DNA of 64,000 nt from contig DASZRT010000152.1 in assembly GCA_035549075.1 (NCBI GenBank), forward strand, positions 1-64,000. The letters are read 5' to 3'. This stretch comes from DASZFV01 sp035549075 (GTDB taxonomy: Bacteria; Myxococcota_A; Polyangia; Fen-1088). The position numbers were made by a program, and so were the translations under genes. The notes under the pieces were generated by a model that saw nothing but the letters and a program-made list of their open reading frames with translations, did not search any database and was not told the DNA's origin. Below are positions 55,676-64,000 of this stretch, one piece after another (positions within the stretch are counted from its first letter, which is position 1; every line of letters starts with the position of its first letter).

Positions 55676-56574
55676 TGGGGCTGGGAGCGGCCGTGCTGGC
55701 GGCGCTCGTCCTCGCGGGCACGCCCGCGCCCTCGGGCGGCGCCGCGTCCAGCGTCGAAGTGTCGCCCGCGCAGGATCTCGAGCGCGGCAAGAACGCCTTC
55801 GCGCGCGCGCAGTACCGCCGCGCCATCGAGCTGCTGACGCCGCTCGTGTACCCCGAGGTTCGCCTCGAGAGCGAAGGCGAGGTCGTGCAGACGCACCGGA
55901 TGCTCGGCGTCTCGCACCTCTTCGAGAACAACCCCGAGGCGGCGCGCAAGGAGTTCCGGAAGCTGCTCGAGCTGCGCCCCGACTACCGCTTCGACCCGCT
56001 GCTCGATCCGCCGCGCGTCGTCGACTTCTTCAACCTCGTCGTGAGCGAGGAAGAGTCCGAGCTGGCCGTCATCGAGGCCAAGCGCAAGCGCCGCGACCAA
56101 GAGCTGGCGGCGCGGCGCGCGCGCGAGGCCGAGCGCCTGCGCGCGCAGCAGGCGCTCGTGCTCCGCTACGACCACCACAGCTACGCCGTGAACTTCATCC
56201 CCTTCGGCGCCGGCCAGTTCCAAAACGGCGAGCGCAAGAAGGGTTGGGCGTTCTTCAGCGCCGAGGTCGCGCTGGGCGCGACGTCGCTCGCCGCCTTCAC
56301 GACGAACTTCGCCCTCTTCGGCGTCGCCCCCTACCGCCGCTGCACCGTCGCGCAGCCGCTGGACGCCAACGGCCTCCCGCAGCGCTGCCCCACCGACAAG
56401 ATCGATCGCACGGACGAGAACCTGTCGACGAACCTGCTGCGCACGCAGGTGATCTCGGGCGGGCTGTTCTTCGCCGTCGCGATCTGGGGCGTCGTCGACG
56501 CCCTTCGCCACTACGAGCCCGACGTGCTCGTCACCCCCGCGCCCGATGGCCTCGCCGTCGTCGGACGCTTTTAG
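55675..56574 (+). CDS. TPR-like exported/membrane protein
   Basis: 299 residues from a GTG overlapping the kinase stop. N-terminal signal (GAAVLAALVLAGTPA), then a TPR-like helix pair (LERGKNAFARAQYRRAIELL, RMLGVSHLFENNPEAARKEFRKLLELRPDYRFD), a coiled-coil rich in Arg/Glu (~120-160), and two hydrophobic segments in the C-terminal third (AFFSAEVALGATSLAAFTTNFAL and VISGGLFFAVAIWGVVDAL) as in DUF5683-type proteins. Its place between a kinase and an FHA activator suggests a role in the same signalling unit. Function unknown. Confidence 0.82.
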   Translation: MGLGAAVLAALVLAGTPAPSGGAASSVEVSPAQDLERGKNAFARAQYRRAIELLTPLVYPEVRLESEGEVVQTHRMLGVSHLFENNPEAARKEFRKLLELRPDYRFDPLLDPPRVVDFFNLVVSEEESELAVIEAKRKRRDQELAARRAREAERLRAQQALVLRYDHHSYAVNFIPFGAGQFQNGERKKGWAFFSAEVALGATSLAAFTTNFALFGVAPYRRCTVAQPLDANGLPQRCPTDKIDRTDENLSTNLLRTQVISGGLFFAVAIWGVVDALRHYEPDVLVTPAPDGLAVVGRF

Positions 56575-56592
56575 GACCGAGAGGAAACCACC

Positions 56593-58419
<1,827 letters not shown>

Positions 58420-58530
58420 ATCGAGGCCGAGCCCGCAAACTTGCCCCCGCCGCCTGACATCGATGTCCGACCTCTTCTGAGGCGCGCGCGCGAAACGCGC
58501 GCGGGACGGCGGCTTTCGCGCGTGGCACGG

Positions 58531-59037
58531 ATGGTGCTGTGTCTTCGAACGGCCGCGCTGCTCGCGCTGCCGATCACGATGTCCGCCTGTGTCCTGCCGA
58601 TCGCGCCCGAGTTCCAGGATCCGCCCGCGTCGAAGAACTACGCGCCGGTCTTCCTCAACGTGCAGCCCGACATCGGGTCGATCGTCACGGTGGCGTCGCT
58701 GCCGTTCATCGCGACGGTGACCGACCCCAACGTCGGCGACGATCTGCGCGCGCGCTGGATCGTCGACTACCCGCCGTACACCAGCGACACGCGCACGTCG
58801 TCGACGATGACGGCGACCCACACGGCCGACGGCACGCCGCTGCTGCACGACTTTCGCTACGCGCCCGATTGCATCGTCGACAACCTCGCCAAGATCCAGC
58901 GCCACCAGGTGATGGTCGTCGTCGCCGATCGCGACTTCGCGACGCAGGCGCAGGGGCCGATCGATCTCACGAAGCTCCAAGACGCGGACGGCGGCAAGGT
59001 CATCGCGACCTGGACGCTCGACATGGAGTGCAAGTGA
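58531..59037 (+). CDS. small lipoprotein of unknown function
   Basis: 168 residues from the ATG at 58531 (frame open upstream, but the signal begins here). The signal MVLCLRTAALLALPITMSAC ends in a Cys that fits a lipobox loosely. The mature part is a single beta-sandwich-like domain (IGSIVTVASLPFIATVTDPNVGDDLRARWIVDYPP). Its TGA overlaps the GTG of the next lipoprotein gene (GTGA), so the two are paired. No family recognised. Confidence 0.75.
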   Translation: MVLCLRTAALLALPITMSACVLPIAPEFQDPPASKNYAPVFLNVQPDIGSIVTVASLPFIATVTDPNVGDDLRARWIVDYPPYTSDTRTSSTMTATHTADGTPLLHDFRYAPDCIVDNLAKIQRHQVMVVVADRDFATQAQGPIDLTKLQDADGGKVIATWTLDMECK

Positions 59038-60680
59038 GCGCGCGCGCCGCCCTCGTGTCGATCGTCTTGCTCGCCGGCTGCGCCGCCAAGCCGTTCGTCG
59101 CCGCGCGCTGCCAGCAGGACAGCCAGTGCGGCGACGGCTTCGCGTGCACGGGCGGCGCCTGCGTCGCGCGCGCCGCGCCCCCGGCGACGTGGGCCGTCGA
59201 GCTGTCGCCGCGCGCCGACTCGACGGCGGCGTTCACCGAGCTCCACGACGTCTCGGGCGCGGCGACGACGTTCGACCTGCGCGCGGGCGCGAAGACGACG
59301 CTGTCGGCGACGCTGGCCGCCGACGCCGCGGCGACGCCGCTCATGGCCGCGCACTTCGTCCTCACGGTGCCGTCGACGATCCCGGGGCAGCCAGACTTGC
59401 AGTTCGAAACCGACCTCCCGACGGTCGCGAACACGGCGACGCCCGCGTTCTCGCTCGACGTGCCGAAGGCGATCGTCGGGCGCACGGGCACGTTCGAGGT
59501 GCTGCCGCTGTCGCCGTCCGACGCGCACGAGGCGCCCGTGCGCGCGTCGCTGCCCGTCGCCGCGCAGGTCGAGCTGCCGCGCCCCTCGACGCGGCTCACG
59601 GTGCGCGGGCGTCTGCTGTCGGCCGTCGGCGATCCCAGGGCCGGCTTCACGGCGCGCGCGTTCCTGGGCGCCGATCTCGTGAGCAACGTCGACGTCACGA
59701 CCACCGACGGCGTCTTCACGCTCGTCGTGCCCGCGACGGCGTTGGTCACGGCGTCGACGGCCGCCGTCACCGTCGATCTCGAGCCCGCGACCGGCTCGTC
59801 GGATCCGCGCTTCGGCTCGACCACGTTCGCGCTGCCCGCCAACGTCGACCTCGGCGACATCACGATGCCCGCCTACGGCCAGCCCAACGCTTTTCAGTTC
59901 GCCGTCCACGGCGACGCCGCCGACGGCCCCACCGTGGGCGGCGCGATCGTGCGCGCCTGGACGCTGCTGGCCGACGATCCGAGCGGGCGAACCGACTTCC
60001 TGCGCGCCGCGCCCACCGACGGCGGCGGGCACGCGACCATGAGCCTGTTGCCGGGCACGACGAACGCGCTGCGCGACTACGACGTCGCGATCGTGCCGCC
60101 GCCCGAATCGGCCTACGCCGTGCGCTGCCTCTCGGACTTCCCGCTCGCGAGCGGCGGCACGGCGCAAGCGCCCGCCAACGTGCCGCCCGTGATCCTCCCA
60201 CGTCGCGCCGTGCTGACCGGCGTCGTGCGCGGCGCCGACGGCACGCTCGCGAGCGGCGTCATGATCGTGGCGACGCGCACCGCGGCCGACGCCTCGATGA
60301 CGTGCGGCCCCAACGTCGGGGCGCAGCCGGCGACGGCGACGACCGACGACGCGGGCGCCTTCGCGCTCACGCTCGATCCCGGCACTTACCGCATCGACTA
60401 CGACCCGCCCTCGGGCGCGCCGTTCCCGCGGCTCACCGAGACGGGCGTCGTCGTCGCGGCGTCGGCCAGCTCACCGATCTCGCACGACGTCGGCCTGCCC
60501 GCGGGCGCGCTCGTCGAAGGCACGGTCGTCGGCCCCGACGGCGCGGCGCTCCCGCTCGCGGGCGTTCGCTTCTTCGAGGCCGGCTGCGCGTCGGTCGACG
60601 CCTGCCAAGTCGCTCCGCTCTTGCGCGCCGAGACGCGCGCCGACGCGACCGGCCACTTCCGCGTCGTTTTCGCCAAGTAG
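59034..60680 (+). CDS. lipoprotein with carboxypeptidase-regulatory-like repeats
   Basis: 548 residues from a GTG overlapping the preceding stop. Lipobox VLLAGC; a small Cys-rich module (RCQQDSQCGDGFACTGGACV) of the kind common in myxobacterial surface proteins follows, then repeated beta-sandwich domains (TVRGRLLSAVGDPRAGFTA; VLTGVVRGADGTLASGVMIV; GALVEGTVVGPDGAALPLAGV) like those in the lipoprotein at 12966-15020. Probably surface exposed; no enzyme motif. Last gene of the run that starts with the Ser/Thr kinase. Confidence 0.85.
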   Translation: MSARAALVSIVLLAGCAAKPFVAARCQQDSQCGDGFACTGGACVARAAPPATWAVELSPRADSTAAFTELHDVSGAATTFDLRAGAKTTLSATLAADAAATPLMAAHFVLTVPSTIPGQPDLQFETDLPTVANTATPAFSLDVPKAIVGRTGTFEVLPLSPSDAHEAPVRASLPVAAQVELPRPSTRLTVRGRLLSAVGDPRAGFTARAFLGADLVSNVDVTTTDGVFTLVVPATALVTASTAAVTVDLEPATGSSDPRFGSTTFALPANVDLGDITMPAYGQPNAFQFAVHGDAADGPTVGGAIVRAWTLLADDPSGRTDFLRAAPTDGGGHATMSLLPGTTNALRDYDVAIVPPPESAYAVRCLSDFPLASGGTAQAPANVPPVILPRRAVLTGVVRGADGTLASGVMIVATRTAADASMTCGPNVGAQPATATTDDAGAFALTLDPGTYRIDYDPPSGAPFPRLTETGVVVAASASSPISHDVGLPAGALVEGTVVGPDGAALPLAGVRFFEAGCASVDACQVAPLLRAETRADATGHFRVVFAK

Positions 60681-60827
60681 GCGGACCGCCCGGCGCCTTC
60701 AGCGCTCGAACCCCGTCGAAAGCCGTACGGCGCCTCTGCGTCCCCCTAGCCCCCGCGTCCCGACGCGGCAAAGCCGCGCCGAGACGCCGCGCTGGTATCC
60801 CGACGAATAAGTAGGCAACATCGGTGC

Positions 60828-61700
60828 GTGGCCGGGCGTTACGAGGTCGTGCGGACGCAGGATCCGTTGGAGACGCACCTGTTGCTCGATCACGAGGCGA
60901 AGGCGCGCGTCGCGATCGCGCCTCCGCGGGGCGGCATGGTCACGCGCTTCGTCGTCGGCGAGTCGAACGTGCTCTACCTCAATCCGGAGACGCTCGCCGA
61001 TCCGACGAAGAACGTCCGAGGCGGCATCCCCGTGCTGTTCCCCATCGCCGGTCGCCTCGCGGGCGACGCGTACTCCGTCGCGGGCGCGACCTACGCGATG
61101 AAGCAGCACGGCTTCGCGCGCAACATGCCGTGGGCGATCGTCGACCAAGCCGACGAGGGCCACGCGCGCCTCGGCCTCGGCCTCGCGCCCACGCCCGTCA
61201 CGCGCGCGCAGTACCCGTTCGAGTTTCGCGTCGCGATGATCTACACGCTCGAGAACGGTCGCCTCACCGTCGCGATGCGCGTCGCGAACCACGGCGACGC
61301 GCCGATGCCGATCCAGCCGGGCCTGCACCCGTACTTCCAGCTCGCCGACGCCAACAAAGGCGCGGCGCGCGTCGTGACCGAAGGCACGCGCGCCTGGGAC
61401 AACCACGCGGGGCGAGAGACCACGTTGCGCGGCCCCATCGATCTGGCGGCCGACGTCGTCGACCTACACATCCTCGATCACTGGCCGCGCACCGTGCGGG
61501 TCGGGCGCCCCGGCGATCGCGACCTCGAGCTCGCGCTGGGCGTGCCCGATCGCGTGCTCGTCGTGTGGACCGAGCGCGGCAAGGACTTCGTGTGCGTCGA
61601 GCCGTGGGTCGCGCCCGCGAACGCTCTCAACACGGGCGGCGCCGTCGAGATCGCGCCGGGCGGCAGCTTCGAGACGACCTTCTCGATCGCGCTCGTCTGA
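60828..61700 (+). CDS. aldose 1-epimerase family protein
   Basis: 290 residues from a GTG at 60828. Galactose-mutarotase-like beta-supersandwich: GGIPVLFPIAGRL (with the conserved region around GxP-LFP), KQHGFARNMPW (catalytic-site His), GLHPYFQLAD (second His) and the catalytic Glu in FVCVEPWVAPANALN. These fit the D-hexose-6-phosphate mutarotase/aldose epimerase family. The exact sugar cannot be told from sequence. Stand-alone; the 147-base gap before it holds a GCGGC-AAA-GCCGC hairpin but no gene. Confidence 0.92.
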   Translation: MAGRYEVVRTQDPLETHLLLDHEAKARVAIAPPRGGMVTRFVVGESNVLYLNPETLADPTKNVRGGIPVLFPIAGRLAGDAYSVAGATYAMKQHGFARNMPWAIVDQADEGHARLGLGLAPTPVTRAQYPFEFRVAMIYTLENGRLTVAMRVANHGDAPMPIQPGLHPYFQLADANKGAARVVTEGTRAWDNHAGRETTLRGPIDLAADVVDLHILDHWPRTVRVGRPGDRDLELALGVPDRVLVVWTERGKDFVCVEPWVAPANALNTGGAVEIAPGGSFETTFSIALV

Positions 61701-61773
61701 CGTGACGGACGCACGGCGCCGTCGCGCCGCGTATTGGTTTTTTGGCGAAAATCAGGGACGCTCCACCCTCACG

Positions 61774-62559
61774 ATGTCGATGTACGCCCCCTCGCTCCGT
61801 GGAGTCTTCGCCCTCTGTTTGTCGATCGGCGCGCTCACGCTCGCGTGCGGCCGCTCCGATCTCGACATCACCGATCCCAACACCGTGAACGTCACGACGG
61901 GCGGCGGTGGCGGCGCCACGGTCAACGGCGGCGCGACGGGACACGGCGGTGCGACCGGCTTCGGCGGCGTCACGGGCACGGGCGGCGCGATCGCGCACGG
62001 AGGCACGACCGGCACCGGCGTGCCCACCGGCGGCGTGACGGGCTTCGGCGGCTTCTTCGGAACGGGCGGCACCGTCCCCGTCGGCGGCGCGACGGGCCAA
62101 GGCGGCGCGACGATGGTCCCGCCACCACCGCCTCCTCCTCCGCCCCCGATCCCCTGCGGCACGATGACGTGCGACAACGGCACGCAGAAGTGCTGCGTCA
62201 GCCCCAACGGGACGGTGGCGTGCCTCGCGCTCGACGAGATGTGCGGCGGCGGCATCTCGATCGCGTGCGCGACGAGCGCGACGTGCGGCGCGAACGACGT
62301 CTGCTGCGCGAGCGCCTCGAACGGCATCGCGACGTCGTGCGAGCGCCCCGCCGCGTGCCTCCGCACGGGCGGCTTCATCCTGTGCACGGGCGACGCCGAG
62401 TGCCCGAACGCCCTCCCGAACTGCTGCGGCATCGAGGGCCTGCGCATCTGCCGCGCACGCGCGTGCGGCGGCGGCCCTGGCACCGGCGCTCCCGGCGGCG
62501 GCGGTCCCGGCGGTGGCAACCGCGGCGGCGGCGCGCCTCCTCCCCCGCCGGCGAACTAG
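61774..62559 (+). CDS. Gly/Thr-rich, Cys-rich lipoprotein
   Basis: 261 residues from the ATG at 61774 (lipobox LTLAC). Residues ~50-120 are a low-complexity Gly/Thr run of the form GGATGxGGxTG, then a ten-proline stretch, then a Cys-rich domain (~130-235) with repeated CC and C-x4-C units (TQKCCVSP, NDVCCAS, LPNCCGI), and a Gly/Pro tail. Such architecture is seen in myxobacterial surface proteins; the Cys-rich part is probably disulphide-bonded. Function unknown. Confidence 0.8.
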   Translation: MSMYAPSLRGVFALCLSIGALTLACGRSDLDITDPNTVNVTTGGGGGATVNGGATGHGGATGFGGVTGTGGAIAHGGTTGTGVPTGGVTGFGGFFGTGGTVPVGGATGQGGATMVPPPPPPPPPPIPCGTMTCDNGTQKCCVSPNGTVACLALDEMCGGGISIACATSATCGANDVCCASASNGIATSCERPAACLRTGGFILCTGDAECPNALPNCCGIEGLRICRARACGGGPGTGAPGGGGPGGGNRGGGAPPPPPAN

Positions 62560-62589
62560 GCTCGCCGGCGTGCCCGACGGCCCGGAGAG

Positions 62590-62618
62590 TTGACACGCCG
62601 CCGGGCCCCCCGTAGCTT
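62590..62618 (+). promoter_or_regulatory. possible sigma70 promoter for the helicase operon
   Basis: TTGACA (62590-62595) and TAGCTT (62613-62618) with 17-bp spacing. The -35 is perfect, the -10 weak. A leader of about 100 bases with two hairpins (CCCGG-CGCA-CCGGG near 62645 and GAGCGG-CGCT-CCGCTC near 62672) would follow before the ATG at 62724. Confidence 0.4.
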
Positions 62619-62723
62619 CTTGGCGTTCCTTCGGTTTCTGCCTCCCGGCGCACCGGGACAGAAATCGACGAGCGGCGCTCCGCTCGAAAGGACGGCTGCC
62701 TCTCGCGGCCGTGGAACAACCTC

Positions 62724-63334
62724 ATGGCCTCAGATCCAGCAGCCACCCCCGGCGAATACCGACGATATCGGCGCTTCGTCTCGTGGTTCATCCTCTCGTT
62801 CGTCACGCTCGGGAGCATCTGGTTGCTCACCTCCGTTGGCGTGTCGATCTACCGCCGCGGCCACGCCGTCCCCGCCGGTGACGTCATCGGCGCCGTCGCG
62901 TCGGCCGCCGATCTCGACGGCTGCCTCGACGAGCTCACCGACGTCGAGCAAGGCCTCGAGCGCCACATCGAGAACGCGCCTCACGTCGTCGCGCACTACG
63001 ACGCCGACGAGGTCCAACGCTGGACCGAAGACCAGAGCTTCTGGGTCGGCCAGTGGAAGGCCGCCGGCGAGCGCTGCGGCTTCGCGACGACGCGCCCCGG
63101 GCCCCACGCCAAGGAGTGGGAGCAGCTCGCGACGATCCACGCCGAGCTGCGCGAGACCGAGACCCTCTACACCAACGAGCTGAAGCGCTTCGGCAAGACC
63201 GACGCCCCGCGGCTCGACCTCATCAGAGAACGGCTCCATCGCGTCGGCGCGAAGCTCAACGCGAACCCCGGCGGCGACGTCGCCGGCGAGCCCATCCCGA
63301 ACAAAGCTTCGAACGATCCCGGAGAAAAGACCCC

Positions 63335-63338
<4 letters not shown>
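62724..63338 (+). CDS. single-pass membrane protein of unknown function
   Basis: 204 residues. A basic start (YRRYRRF) precedes one transmembrane helix (VSWFILSFVTLGSIWLLTSVGVSIY, ~18-43). The outer part is helical with two Cys (DGCLDELTDVEQGLERHIE; AGERCGFATTRPGPHAKEW) and probably forms a small helical bundle. No family recognised. Its TGA overlaps the ATG of the RNA helicase gene (ATGA), so the two are co-translated. Confidence 0.8.

Positions 63339-64000
<662 letters not shown>

Noticed and set aside
61900..62110. Microsatellite-like GGCGGC repeat as a mobile or regulatory repeat
   Set aside because: It is in frame and encodes the Gly/Thr-rich linker of a lipoprotein.

Overview
The window is very GC-rich, densely coded DNA from a delta-proteobacterium of the myxobacterial type (Myxococcota; Polyangia-like is my best guess). 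The signs are several Ser/Thr protein kinases, an FHA-GAF-sigma54 activator, many lipoproteins, secreted matrixin-type proteases ending in a Cys / membrane helix / Arg-rich tail like MYXO-CTERM, and an IF3 gene with a non-AUG start and an Ala/Pro-rich tail as in Myxococcus. Most genes abut or overlap by 1-4 bases (ATGA, GTGA, TAGTG junctions), and GTG starts are common.

Layout. 1-6.9 kb (leftward): a two-domain HARE-HTH/Mrr-like protein, lipB, an ATP-grasp ligase, a GNAT acetyltransferase, a HEAT lipoprotein and a partial degenerate kinase-ATPase. 7.0-13.0 kb (rightward): ddl, ppk1, a secreted protein and two tandem matrixin metalloproteases. 13-18.6 kb: a carboxypeptidase-regulatory-repeat lipoprotein, rpmB, ridA, a DUF721/DciA-like gene, an orphan lipoprotein, a small protein, an Hsp20 chaperone and tRNA-Arg(CCT). 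18.8-22.5 kb: a HEAT membrane protein, then a four-gene cassette that I regard as the main discovery. It has a 54-residue Cys-containing precursor-like peptide, an HPr-kinase-like/S24-S26-peptidase-like fusion, a PqqD-like recognition protein and a radical SAM/SPASM enzyme, mostly with overlapping starts and stops. It looks like a RiPP (modified peptide) pathway of a type I do not recognise.

22.5-33.4 kb: DUF885 hydrolase, DUF402 protein, dtd, M13 peptidase, lipoprotein, gluQ, an ethanolamine-type permease, and a surE-pcm-M23/LysM-apt operon. 33.4-45.5 kb (all leftward): the classic translation cluster tRNA-Val, thrS, infC, rpmI, rplT, pheS, pheT, ihfA, merR, tRNA-Pro, with two unrelated genes (a CehA-like PHP metallohydrolase lipoprotein and an envelope protein) inserted between infC and rpmI. 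A three-hairpin repeat sits directly 3' of both tRNA-Pro and tRNA-Val.

45.5-64 kb: an OmpA/TSP3 porin-like protein, an adenylate-kinase-like protein, a divergent LysR/alpha-beta-hydrolase pair, a divergent long-chain acyl-CoA ligase/UbiB-kinase pair, a signalling run (Ser/Thr kinase, TPR-type membrane protein, FHA-GAF-sigma54 activator, two lipoproteins), an aldose-1-epimerase-like protein, a Gly-rich lipoprotein, a small membrane protein and the start of a DEAD-box RNA helicase. No CRISPR array, insertion sequence, prophage or replication origin was seen.
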